A stretch of DNA of 64,000 nt, taken from positions 1-64,000 of the forward strand of contig DVGO01000037.1 of NCBI GenBank assembly GCA_018712645.1, read 5' to 3'. Of the stretch, positions 6,873 through 14,735 are shown in pieces; position 1 is the stretch's first letter; the number at the start of each line of letters is the position of its first letter. Source of the stretch: Candidatus Faecousia faecavium. GTDB taxonomy: Bacteria; Bacillota; Clostridia; Oscillospirales; Oscillospiraceae. Made by a program: the position numbers and the translations under genes. The notes beneath the pieces are model-generated. The model was not told the DNA's origin, searched no databases, and saw only the letters and a list, made by a program, of their open reading frames with translations.

Positions 6873-9155
6873 ATGATTACCAGCATTATCAAGCGAGATG
6901 GCAGAGTGGTCTTGTTTGACCAGCACAAGATTGCCGCCGCCATTTTGCGCTCCATGGAAGCCGCTCAGGACGGTGATGCATCGGATGCCGCCAGAGTGGC
7001 CAACGATGTTCAGCGGGAACTGGAAGCCCATTTTTCCGCCGAAGCTCCTAACATCGAAGCCATTCAGGATGCCGTGGAACGCCAGCTGATGAACCATGGC
7101 TTCAGCGCCGCTGCCAAGGCCTATATCCTCTACCGGGCCAATCGTACCCGGGCCAGAGAGGCCAACACCAGCCTGATGAAAACCATCGATGAAATCACCA
7201 ACACCGATGCCCGGATCAGCGACATGAAGCGCGACAACGCCAACATCGACGGCAATACCGCCATGGGCGCCATGCTGCAAATCGGCGCTGCCGGTGCCAA
7301 GGCTTATAACGAGATGTATCTGCTCCGCCCGGAACATGCCAAGGCTTACCGGGAAGGCGACATCCACATCCATGACTTTGATTTCTACTCTCTGACCACC
7401 ACCTGCTGTCAGATTGATATTCTGAAATTGTTCCACGGCGGCTTCTCTACAGGCCACGGCTATCTGCGCGAGCCCAAGAGCATTCAAAGCTACGCCGCCC
7501 TGGCCGCCATCGCCATTCAGAGCAACCAGAACGACCAGCACGGCGGTCAGTCCATCCCCAACTTTGACTACGGCATGGCAGAAGGTGTGGCAAAGACCTA
7601 CCGCAAGGCCTTCACCCGGCGGCTGCGGGATGCTCTGGAAGATTATCTGGATCTGACGGATGAAGATGCTGCCGTAACCGCCATCATCACCCAGGCAGAG
7701 GAGATGACTGGCGAAACCGCCCGCCTGGAAAGCAGCGAATCTTACCTCAGCGCGGTCGCCTTGGGACTGTGCCAGAAGTACCACATGGACAAGGAGAAAG
7801 CCTGGAAGCTCATTACCCGGGCCTCTACCCGGGCCTATGCCAAGGCCGACCGGGATACCAAACAAGCCATGGAAGGCTTTGTCCACAACCTGAACACCAT
7901 GCACTCCCGTGCCGGTGCCCAGACTCCCTTCTCTTCCATCAACTATGGCACCGACACCTCCCCGGAAGGCCGGATGGTCATCCGCAACATTTTGCTGGCC
8001 CTGGACGCAGGACTGGGCCACGGAGAAACCTGCATCTTCCCCATCCACATCTTTAAGGTCAAGGAAGGGGTCAACTACAACGAAGGCGACCCCAACTACG
8101 ATCTGTTCCGGTTAAGCTGCAAGGTCAGCGCAAAGCGGCTGTTCCCCAACTACACCTTCCTAGACTCCCCCTTTAATCTGCAATACTACGTTCCCGGGCA
8201 TCCGGAAACCGAGGTTGCCACAATGGGCTGCCGTACTCGGGTTATGGCCAACGTCTACGACCCCACCCGTCAGATCGCCTACTCCCGGGGTAACCTGTCC
8301 TTCACCTCCATCAACCTGCCCCGGCTGGCCATTGAAAGCGGCGGTGATGAGAAGAAGTTCTATGACAGCCTGGAGCATATGCTGGAACTGGTCGCCCAGC
8401 AGCTGCTGGACCGGTTCGAGATTCAGGCCAACAAGCATATCTACAACTACCCCTTCCTGATGGGTCAGGGCGTTTGGCTGGATTCGGACAAGCTGTCCCT
8501 GCAGGACAACCTGCGGGAAGTGCTGAAGCACGGCACGTTGTCCATCGGCTTCATCGGCCTGGCGGAAACGCTGACGGCGCTGTATGGCCATCACCACGGG
8601 GAAAGCGAGGAAATGCAGAAGAAGGGCCTGGAAATCATCGGATTCATGCGTTCCTTCTGCGACCGGATTTCCCAGGAGCATAAGATGAACTTTACCTTGC
8701 TGGCCACCCCCGCAGAGGGCCTGTCCGGACGCTTTATCCGGATGGACCAGAAGCGCTACGGCAAGCTGCCGGGAATTACCGATCGGGAGTACTACACCAA
8801 CTCCTTCCACATCCCGGTGTGGTTCCCCATCTCCGTCTACGACAAGATCCGGCTGGAAGCTCCCTACCACGCCCTGTGCAACGCCGGGCACATCAGCTAT
8901 GTAGAGCTGGACGGCGACACCGCCCGGAACGTGGAGGCCTTTGAATCGGTGGTACGCTGCATGCATGATTTTGGCATCGGCTACGGTAGCATCAACCATC
9001 CCGTGGACCGGGACCCCATCTGCGGCTATGTGGGCATCATCGGAGATGTCTGTCCTCGCTGCGGCCGCCGGGAAGGGGAAGAAGTCCCGCCGGATCGGGT
9101 AGAAGAACTGAAACGCAAATATCCGCAGATGCCTGCTTTCCAGGGCATTGAATAA
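6873..9155 (+). CDS. nrdD: Anaerobic ribonucleoside-triphosphate reductase large chain, lacking the glycyl-radical loop
   Basis: Class III ribonucleotide reductase, reducing NTPs to dNTPs without oxygen. 760 residues from the ATG at 6873 (SD AGAAAGGCAGG upstream). An N-terminal ATP-cone (MITSIIKRDGRVVLFDQHKI, about 1-95) gives allosteric control, then the catalytic barrel (for example QNDQHGGQSIPNFDYGMAEG, NHPVDRDPICGY). A C-terminal cysteine cluster, CGYVGIIGDVCPRCG, is the zinc ribbon; three cysteines are visible. The chain then ends at MPAFQGIE without the RITGY-type glycyl-radical motif that closes normal NrdD proteins. That motif is encoded by the next gene after 27 bases with its own SD, so this is a true two-gene arrangement, not a simple frameshift. 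Confidence 0.95.
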   Translation: MITSIIKRDGRVVLFDQHKIAAAILRSMEAAQDGDASDAARVANDVQRELEAHFSAEAPNIEAIQDAVERQLMNHGFSAAAKAYILYRANRTRAREANTSLMKTIDEITNTDARISDMKRDNANIDGNTAMGAMLQIGAAGAKAYNEMYLLRPEHAKAYREGDIHIHDFDFYSLTTTCCQIDILKLFHGGFSTGHGYLREPKSIQSYAALAAIAIQSNQNDQHGGQSIPNFDYGMAEGVAKTYRKAFTRRLRDALEDYLDLTDEDAAVTAIITQAEEMTGETARLESSESYLSAVALGLCQKYHMDKEKAWKLITRASTRAYAKADRDTKQAMEGFVHNLNTMHSRAGAQTPFSSINYGTDTSPEGRMVIRNILLALDAGLGHGETCIFPIHIFKVKEGVNYNEGDPNYDLFRLSCKVSAKRLFPNYTFLDSPFNLQYYVPGHPETEVATMGCRTRVMANVYDPTRQIAYSRGNLSFTSINLPRLAIESGGDEKKFYDSLEHMLELVAQQLLDRFEIQANKHIYNYPFLMGQGVWLDSDKLSLQDNLREVLKHGTLSIGFIGLAETLTALYGHHHGESEEMQKKGLEIIGFMRSFCDRISQEHKMNFTLLATPAEGLSGRFIRMDQKRYGKLPGITDREYYTNSFHIPVWFPISVYDKIRLEAPYHALCNAGHISYVELDGDTARNVEAFESVVRCMHDFGIGYGSINHPVDRDPICGYVGIIGDVCPRCGRREGEEVPPDRVEELKRKYPQMPAFQGIE

Positions 9156-9182
9156 ACATTTTTCATCTCAGGAGGGATTGTT

Positions 9183-9344
9183 ATGACTGTAAAGAGCAAG
9201 AGCGAAAAGCTAGGCCAGGGTGTTGGCTTCGAGCGTATCCGCCGGATCACCGGCTATCTGGTAGGCACCATGGACAAGTGGAATGACGCCAAGCGGGCCG
9301 AGGAGCGGGACCGAGTCAAGCACAGCATGAACGGCCATGCTTAA
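9183..9344 (+). CDS. Stand-alone glycyl-radical domain of class III ribonucleotide reductase
   Basis: 53 residues, MTVKSKSEKL then GQGVGFERIR, RITGYLVGTMDKWNDAKRAE and ERDRVKHSMNGHA. The RITGYLVG core and the following DKWNDAKRAEERDRVKH match the extreme C-terminus of NrdD, with Gly24 as the expected radical site. An SD (CAGGAGGG) lies six bases before the ATG. Its last eight bases (ATGCTTAA) are also the start of nrdG, so it is translationally coupled to the activase that would make its radical. Inference: the peptide docks on the 760-residue NrdD to complete the enzyme, as the spare glycyl-radical protein GrcA (YfiD) does for pyruvate formate-lyase. Confidence 0.9.
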   Translation: MTVKSKSEKLGQGVGFERIRRITGYLVGTMDKWNDAKRAEERDRVKHSMNGHA

Positions 9345-9849
9345 GTTAAGCGGTATCGTCAGTGACAGCATTGTGGACGGCCCCGGCATCCGGCTGTGTG
9401 TGTTCTGTCAGGGATGCCCACACCACTGTGACGGCTGTCACAACCCGGAAACCTGGCCCTTCCAGGGCGGCACCCCTATGGAGGAAGAGACCATTGTGGA
9501 GATTGCCCGCTCCAACCCCCTGTGCCGGGGCGTAACCTTCTCCGGCGGGGAGCCCTTCGCCCAGGCAGCAGGATTTGCCCGGCTGGCCCGCCTTCTCAAA
9601 GAAGCAGGGTATGAGGTAGCCTCCTACACCGGCTACACCTTCGAGCAGCTGCTGACAGGTACGGCGGAGCAGCGGGTGCTTCTGGAAGCCATCGACATTC
9701 TCATCGACGGTCCCTTCCTGCTGGAGCAGAAAAGTCTGGAAGTTCCCTTCCGGGGGAGCAAAAACCAACGGATTCTGGATGTACCCAAAAGCCTTGCCGC
9801 TGGCAAAGCCGTGGAAACTACCTCCGGCCGCTGGCTGGGAGAATATTGA
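9337..9849 (+). CDS. nrdG: Anaerobic ribonucleotide reductase activating protein (radical SAM)
   Basis: Uses a [4Fe-4S] cluster and SAM to generate the glycyl radical on the NrdD partner. 170 residues, normal for NrdG. The cluster motif is CPHHCDGCHNPETW (CxxxCxxC), preceded by the LSGIVSDSIVDGPGIRL start common to NrdG, and the SAM-binding GG motif is TFSGGEPFAQ. The ATG overlaps the stop of the small glycyl-radical gene by eight bases. Last gene of the NrdR-controlled operon, which ends at the hairpin just behind its stop codon. Confidence 0.95.
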   Translation: MLKLSGIVSDSIVDGPGIRLCVFCQGCPHHCDGCHNPETWPFQGGTPMEEETIVEIARSNPLCRGVTFSGGEPFAQAAGFARLARLLKEAGYEVASYTGYTFEQLLTGTAEQRVLLEAIDILIDGPFLLEQKSLEVPFRGSKNQRILDVPKSLAAGKAVETTSGRWLGEY

Positions 9850-9850
9850 A

Positions 9851-9883
9851 AAAAGCAGCCATTCCCTTGGAATGGCTGCTTTT
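9851..9883 (+). terminator. Terminator of the nrd operon
   Basis: AAAAGCAGCCATTCC pairs with GGAATGGCTGCTTTT around a three-base loop, immediately after the nrdG stop. Confidence 0.92.
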
Positions 9884-9904
9884 CAACAACAATATCAGAA
9901 TAAG

Positions 9905-9936
9905 AAAACAGCCACCCCGATTGGGATGGCTGTTTT
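9905..9936 (-). terminator. Terminator of the tRNA-Asp gene
   Basis: AAAACAGCCA and TGGCTGTTTT arms with an inner CCC/GGG, one mismatch. On the minus strand it follows the tRNA CCA end by three bases. Its sequence is strikingly similar to the nrd terminator 20 bases away, so the two may be duplicates. Confidence 0.85.
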
Positions 9937-9939
9937 TCT

Positions 9940-10016
9940 TGGCGACCCGGAACGGACTCGAACCGTCGACCTCCAGCGTGACAGGCTGGCGTGCTAACCG
10001 ACTGCACCACCGGGCC
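9940..10016 (-). tRNA. tRNA-Asp (GTC)
   Basis: 77 bases on the minus strand with encoded CCA. Acceptor GGCCCGG pairs with CCGGGTC (one G-U), D-loop GTGCAGTCGGTTAGCAC, anticodon loop CTGTCAC giving GTC, T-arm GACGGTTCGAGTCCGTT. Discriminator G, as expected for tRNA-Asp. Confidence 0.96.
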
Positions 10017-10039
10017 ATATGAAATTCGGAACGTTGGGA

Positions 10040-10068
10040 ATTATAACATAAGCTTTGTCGTTTGTAAA
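10040..10068 (-). promoter_or_regulatory. Promoter of tRNA-Asp
   Basis: Minus strand TTTACA (10063-10068), 17-base spacer, TATAAT (10040-10045), about 24 bases upstream of the tRNA. Confidence 0.8.
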
Positions 10069-10097
10069 GAGCAAAATGCAAAATTTTTAAAAGCTTA

Positions 10098-10126
10098 TCG
10101 ACATTGTATGCGATCCGTGGTATAAT
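10098..10126 (+). promoter_or_regulatory. Promoter of the DUF4430 lipoprotein gene
   Basis: TCGACA (10098-10103), 17-base spacer, perfect TATAAT (10121-10126). Confidence 0.7.
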
Positions 10127-10199
10127 ACGGGGGCTGTTTTCAGCACCCTGCCCAATACTGACCCAGGTCAGGGAAACATGACTATGAGGAGAAAATGTT

Positions 10200-10676
10200 A
10201 TGAAACGAATGAACAAAGCACTGTCTGCCCTTGTCTGCCTGGTGCTGCTTTTCGCCCTGTGCCTGACCGGATGCGGCAGCACTGCCGCCCCTGAAACCAC
10301 GGCTGGGACAACTGCCCCGGTGGAAACCACCGCCGCTGCCCAGGCCGATTCCACCGAAAATGCCCAGGAGTCCAATGTACTGGGAGAAGGCAGCACCGTT
10401 TTCACCCTTACCGTAACCGATCTGGACGGCAAGGAGACCAGCTTTGAGATCCACACCGACAAGAAAACCGTGGGCGAAGCTCTGCTGGATACAGGTCTGA
10501 TTGCCGGGGAAGAAGGACAGTATGGCCTGTACGTCACCACCGTCAACGGCATCACCCTGGACTGGGACAAGGATGGGAAATACTGGGCCTTCTACATTGA
10601 CGGCGAGTACGCCACCACCAGCCTGGACCTGACTGATATCACCCCGGATGCTTCCTACAGCCTGAAAGCCGAATAA
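10200..10676 (+). CDS. DUF4430-domain lipoprotein, possible corrinoid-binding protein
   Basis: 158 residues. A lipoprotein signal peptide (KALSALVCLVLLFALCLTGC, lipobox LTGC) anchors it outside the membrane, followed by a Thr/Ala/Glu-rich linker (about 28-65) and a DUF4430 domain (about 66-158: TVFTLTVTDLDGKETSFEIH, KTVGEALLDTGLI, YWAFYIDGEYA). DUF4430 is related to the C-terminal domain of transcobalamin and intrinsic factor. SD GAGGAG before the ATG. It converges on the cobalamin operon across a shared terminator, so a role in corrinoid capture is plausible but unproven; similar domains also occur in proteins with no known B12 link. Confidence 0.8.
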   Translation: MKRMNKALSALVCLVLLFALCLTGCGSTAAPETTAGTTAPVETTAAAQADSTENAQESNVLGEGSTVFTLTVTDLDGKETSFEIHTDKKTVGEALLDTGLIAGEEGQYGLYVTTVNGITLDWDKDGKYWAFYIDGEYATTSLDLTDITPDASYSLKAE

Positions 10677-10688
10677 CCTCAAAAGCAG

Positions 10689-10722
10689 CCACCGCCGGCA
10701 ATGAACTGCCGGCGGTGGTATT
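10689..10722 (+). terminator. Bidirectional terminator between the lipoprotein gene and cobO
   Basis: CCACCGCCGGCA, loop ATGAAC, TGCCGGCGGTGG, then TATTTT on the plus strand. A 12-bp GC-rich stem between convergent genes. Confidence 0.88.
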
Positions 10723-11241
10723 TTAATATTCAATTCCCTTTCGGGCAGGGATTCCCTGGTCAAAGGGGTGCTTGATTTTTTTCATTTCCGTGACGTAATC
10801 CGCAAGTTCCAGAAGACTCTGGGGCGGATTGCGCCCGGTAAGAACCACTTCCAACTTCTCAGGCTTGGATTTCAGGAAGGATACCACTTCCTCCAGCGGC
10901 ACCACCCCATGATTGCAGGCCGAAATCATTTCGTCCAGCACCAGAAGGTCTGCATCCCGGGTTGCTTCCACCACCTGGTGAAACAGAGCAGTATAGTCCC
11001 GGGTGGCCTGCTCCTGCTGCTCCCGGCTCATCCGGAAGAAGAAACCGGGCACCGTTTTGCAGTGCATCACCCGAACCCCCTCCAAGGCTTTCAGAGGCTC
11101 AATTTCCGAAGAAGAACCATCCTTGAAGAATTGGGTGAACACCACCTGTTTGCCTACCCCTGAGGCTCTGAGGGTCAGTCCCAAGGCTGCTGTGGTTTTC
11201 CCCTTGCCGTCGCCGCAGTAAATGTGAATTCTTCCCGCCAT
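10723..11241 (-). CDS. cobO: Cob(I)yrinic acid a,c-diamide adenosyltransferase
   Basis: Transfers the 5'-deoxyadenosyl group of ATP to the cobalt of a corrinoid, making the adenosyl form. 172 residues, the size of CobO/CobA(BtuR)-type transferases. Walker A is GDGKGKTTAALG near the N-terminus; LVLDEMISACNHGVVPLEEV and EVVLTGRNPP are family motifs. It is the last gene of the cobalamin operon, starting two bases after the cobQ stop. The enzyme belongs to the CobA/CobO/BtuR family, not the unrelated PduO or EutT families. Confidence 0.95.
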   Translation of the reverse strand: MAGRIHIYCGDGKGKTTAALGLTLRASGVGKQVVFTQFFKDGSSSEIEPLKALEGVRVMHCKTVPGFFFRMSREQQEQATRDYTALFHQVVEATRDADLLVLDEMISACNHGVVPLEEVVSFLKSKPEKLEVVLTGRNPPQSLLELADYVTEMKKIKHPFDQGIPARKGIEY

Positions 11242-11243
11242 GG

Positions 11244-12707
11244 TTATTCCTCCCGGTTCAGAATCCGATAGATTTTCTCCATATCCAACCCTTGGCGCAG
11301 GCTCTGGGCCAGCAGGTCATACTGCCGCTCCTTGTACGCCGCCGGGTCAAAGGATTCCAGCGCTCCCAGCTGTACACCCTTTTCCCGACAGAGGGCTTCC
11401 AGAATTCCCTGGGCAATTCCAGGAACATCAAAAATGCCGTGGACATAGCTGCCGTAAACGCTGCCTTTTCCCACCAGCGGGGCCTGGGAAACGCTGCTGC
11501 GGCCCATGTGGATTTCGTAGCCCACATAGCTGCATCCATTCAGGCATTCCAGCATTCCGGGAACCCCTTGCAGCACGCCTTCGGTCTGGGTCTGCACCTT
11601 CTGTCCCTGGAAGCAGGTTTCCATATCCAGCAGGCCCATACCGGCAATTTCCGTCACGTCCGCCGCTTCCACCTGCTGGGGGTCAGAAATATGCTTTCCC
11701 AGCATCTGGTAGCCGCCGCAGATACCGAAAACCAGAGTCCCTGCAGCTGCCGCCTTGTGAATCGCCGCTTCCAGACCGCTTTGCCGCAGCCATTTCAAGT
11801 CGGCAATGGTGCTTTTGGTGCCGGGAATCAAAATCATATCCGCCCCGAACAGCTCCGCCGGAGACTGGACATAGCGCACCGACACATTCTCGTAGCGCTC
11901 AAAGGGGGCAACATCCGTAAAGTTGGAAATCCGGGGCAGACGAATTACCGCAATATCCACCAGTTTCCGCTCCGTATCCCGGTGGAAACGCTGAGACAGA
12001 CTATCCTCGTCATCAATATCCACATGCACATAAGGCACCACACCCACCACCGGAACGCCGCAGAGGTCTTCCAGGGTTTTCAGACCCGGCTCCAGAATGG
12101 TTTTGTCCCCCCGGAATTTGTTGACCACGGTGCCCTTGATCCGCGCCCGTTCCTCCGGCTCCAGCAGAGCCACGGTGCCATACAGCTGGGCAAACACACC
12201 GCCCCGGTCAATATCACCCACCAGCAGCACGGGAGCATCCACAATTTTGGCAAGGCCCATGTTTACCAGGTCTTCCTGCTTCAGGTTGATTTCTGCCGGA
12301 CTGCCGGCGCCTTCGATGACGATGATATCATATTCTTCGTCCAGGGAGCGATATGCCTCCATGACGGCAGGCAGGAATTCCCGCTTGCGGCGGTAGTATT
12401 CCATGGCCTTCATGTTTCCCTGAACCTGACCGTTCACAATCACCTGGCTGCCCACATCGGTGGTGGGCTTGAGCAGAATGGGGTTCATCCGCACATCCGG
12501 GGCAATGCCCGCCGCTTCCGCCTGCACCACCTGGGCCCGGCCCATCTCTCCGCCATCTGCGGTGATGAAGGAGTTCAGGGCCATATTCTGGCTTTTGAAG
12601 GGGGCTACCCGGTAGCCGTCCTGCTTGAATATCCGGCACAGCCCGGCGCAGAGCAGACTTTTGCCTGCGTTGGACATGGTGCCCTGAATCATAATGTTTT
12701 TTGCCAT
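11244..12707 (-). CDS. cobQ: Cobyric acid synthase
   Basis: Glutamine-dependent amidation of side chains b, d, e and g of adenosylcobyrinic acid diamide (CobQ; called CbiP in the anaerobic pathway). 487 residues. An N-terminal dethiobiotin-synthetase-like ATPase domain starts with [15 protein letters not shown] and contains [10 protein letters not shown]; the C-terminal class I glutaminase has the nucleophile in [11 protein letters not shown] and the catalytic His in [10 protein letters not shown]. The gene start lies inside the end of cobD (19-base overlap) with the SD AAGGAG. Confidence 0.96.
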   Translation of the reverse strand: MAKNIMIQGTMSNAGKSLLCAGLCRIFKQDGYRVAPFKSQNMALNSFITADGGEMGRAQVVQAEAAGIAPDVRMNPILLKPTTDVGSQVIVNGQVQGNMKAMEYYRRKREFLPAVMEAYRSLDEEYDIIVIEGAGSPAEINLKQEDLVNMGLAKIVDAPVLLVGDIDRGGVFAQLYGTVALLEPEERARIKGTVVNKFRGDKTILEPGLKTLEDLCGVPVVGVVPYVHVDIDDEDSLSQRFHRDTERKLVDIAVIRLPRISNFTDVAPFERYENVSVRYVQSPAELFGADMILIPGTKSTIADLKWLRQSGLEAAIHKAAAAGTLVFGICGGYQMLGKHISDPQQVEAADVTEIAGMGLLDMETCFQGQKVQTQTEGVLQGVPGMLECLNGCSYVGYEIHMGRSSVSQAPLVGKGSVYGSYVHGIFDVPGIAQGILEALCREKGVQLGALESFDPAAYKERQYDLLAQSLRQGLDMEKIYRILNREE

Positions 12708-13762
12708 GACGGCTCCTTTCCCAGCAACTCATACATGGTGCCCATCAGCACCGCATTTTCCTCCCGTCCCCGCACGGCAATCCGGTACCAACCGGGGCCA
12801 AGGCCGGGGTAGTTGTCGCAGTTGCGAATGGCGATTCTCTTCTCTTTCAGTCGGATGTGCAAATCCTCCGGCCCCTGAAACAGCAGATAGTTGGCTTCCG
12901 AATCGCAGACCCAAAAGCCCAGCTGCTCCAGTTTCTCCTTGAGCCAGGGCCGCTCCCGGGCAATCAGCTCCCGGGTCCTGCGGATAAACTCCCGCTCCTT
13001 CAGCGCCGCCACTCCGGCTGCCTGGGCCACGGTGGACACATTCCAGGGCTGTACAGTTTTCGCCATCCGTCCCAGAAGCTCTGGGTCGGCACTGAGGCAG
13101 TAACCCAGCCGGATGCCCGCCATGCCGTAGCTTTTGGTGAAGGCTTTCAGGATAAATACATTGGGATATTCTTCCAGTTTAGGCTTCAGGCTCTGCTCCC
13201 GGTCGGAAAGGTCTGCAAAGCATTCATCCACAAACAGACGGATTCCCTTTTCCCGGCAGAAGTTCAGAATTTGCTCCATCAAGTCTTTTTCAATGGTTTT
13301 TCCGGTGGGATTGTTGGGATTGCACAGGAACACCACTTCCGGCTCTGCCTGTTCCAGGAAGCGCAGGAAACCGCCGTCCAGGCAAAACCCGTTTTCCTTG
13401 GAAAGGTTGTAACGGGAAATTTGGCATCCGGTTCGGTTCAGGGCCAGGGAATACTCCGAAAAGGTGGGTGCCAGCTCTACCGCCCGCTTGGCTCCCACTG
13501 CCTCGCAGTAGGAGTAAATCAGTTCCGCCGCGCCGCTGCCGCAGAGAATCCACTGCCGGGGCACGTCTTCAAAAGCGGCGATAGCCCCCACCAGTTCCCG
13601 GCAATAGGGGTCCGGATACCGGTGCAGCTGACTCAGGCTGCTGCGAATGGCATTCAAAACCCCTTCCGGCGTTCCCAAGGGATTGGTATTGGCAGAGTAG
13701 TCCAGCAGAATCTCCCCGCCGTACACATCCCCGCCGTGGGGATTTTTGGTTTGGTAGAGCAT
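12689..13762 (-). CDS. cobD: Threonine-phosphate decarboxylase (PLP enzyme, CobD type)
   Basis: Makes (R)-1-amino-2-propanol phosphate, the linker of the lower cobalamin loop. 357 residues with the class I/II aminotransferase fold: [11 protein letters not shown], substrate loop [11 protein letters not shown] and the PLP lysine in [17 protein letters not shown]. The fold is shared with histidinol-phosphate aminotransferase (HisC); position between cbiB and cobQ decides for CobD. It starts four bases after the cbiB stop and overlaps cobQ by 19 bases. No extra domain is present. Confidence 0.9.
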   Translation of the reverse strand: MLYQTKNPHGGDVYGGEILLDYSANTNPLGTPEGVLNAIRSSLSQLHRYPDPYCRELVGAIAAFEDVPRQWILCGSGAAELIYSYCEAVGAKRAVELAPTFSEYSLALNRTGCQISRYNLSKENGFCLDGGFLRFLEQAEPEVVFLCNPNNPTGKTIEKDLMEQILNFCREKGIRLFVDECFADLSDREQSLKPKLEEYPNVFILKAFTKSYGMAGIRLGYCLSADPELLGRMAKTVQPWNVSTVAQAAGVAALKEREFIRRTRELIARERPWLKEKLEQLGFWVCDSEANYLLFQGPEDLHIRLKEKRIAIRNCDNYPGLGPGWYRIAVRGREENAVLMGTMYELLGKEPSWQKTL

Positions 13763-13766
13763 CCGT

Positions 13767-14735
13767 TCACCCTCCGATCAAAATAAGCCCTTTTACCCCG
13801 GCGAACACCAACAGCGCCAGAAACGCTGTGACATAGAGCAGATTGCAGGCTCTGGGAATGTCCTGGGTTTCAATCTCCCGGAGGCCATCGCCAATGTAGG
13901 GCTTTTTGTGCAGCACTCCGTGATACCAGGCGTCTCCCGCCAGCCGCAGACCCAGAAGGCCCGCACATACCGACTCCGTCTGGGCGGAGTTGGGGCTGGC
14001 ATGGCAGAACCGATCCCGCTTGAAAATCTTCCAGCCGTTTTTCACATCCAGCCCGAGGATTCCTCCGGCAGCCAGCATCAGCAGCGCCGACAGCCGGGCG
14101 GGAATAAAGTTAAACACATCGTCCATTTTGGCTCCCACCAGGCCAATATTCTTGTACGGCGGCTCCACATACCCCAGCATGGAGTCCATGGTGTTCACCG
14201 CTTTGTAGAAAAATCCCAGAGGTGCACCGCCGATGGCCAGAAACAGCATGGGCGCCACAATTCCGTCGGAGGTATTCTCCGCCACCGTCTCCACCGCCGC
14301 ACGGGTCACCCCGGCTTCGTCCAGCCGGGGCACATCCCGGCCCACGATCATGGAAACTGCATAGCGGGATGCTGCCAAATCCCCGGTTTTCAGGGCGGCG
14401 TAGACCTTCATGCTCTCTTCTTTCAGGGACTTGGTCGCCAGAATCTGGGCGCAAAGCAGGGTTTCCAGTGCAAATCCCAGCCACTGATTGACACCATACG
14501 CAAGGCTCAAAAGCAGTGCCGGAATGGCAAAGGAAAGTCCCACCACCAGCACCCACAGCACGCCGCCTGCAATCTGTTCTCCCAAAACTGTCTTGGGGAA
14601 AATTTTCCGCACCAGTTTTTCTCCCCCGGAAATCATCTTACCGATTAGCACCACCGGATGGGGAAAACCGTGAGGGTCGCCCACCAGCAAATCCAGAAAA
14701 AATCCCAGAATCAAGGCAAACAACGACCACATCAT
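13767..14735 (-). CDS. cbiB: Adenosylcobinamide-phosphate synthase
   Basis: Integral membrane enzyme joining the aminopropanol (phosphate) linker to adenosylcobyric acid. 322 residues from the ATG at 14735, which overlaps the stop of the preceding gene (ATGATG). Family motifs: FFLDLLVGDPHGFPHPVVLIG at the start (cut here as LDLLVGDPHGFPHP), VAENTSDGIVAPMLFLAIGG, and YKAVNTMDSMLGY. Four to five hydrophobic helices. A longer frame extends upstream into the preceding gene but has no start of its own. Confidence 0.94.
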   Translation of the reverse strand: MMWSLFALILGFFLDLLVGDPHGFPHPVVLIGKMISGGEKLVRKIFPKTVLGEQIAGGVLWVLVVGLSFAIPALLLSLAYGVNQWLGFALETLLCAQILATKSLKEESMKVYAALKTGDLAASRYAVSMIVGRDVPRLDEAGVTRAAVETVAENTSDGIVAPMLFLAIGGAPLGFFYKAVNTMDSMLGYVEPPYKNIGLVGAKMDDVFNFIPARLSALLMLAAGGILGLDVKNGWKIFKRDRFCHASPNSAQTESVCAGLLGLRLAGDAWYHGVLHKKPYIGDGLREIETQDIPRACNLLYVTAFLALLVFAGVKGLILIGG

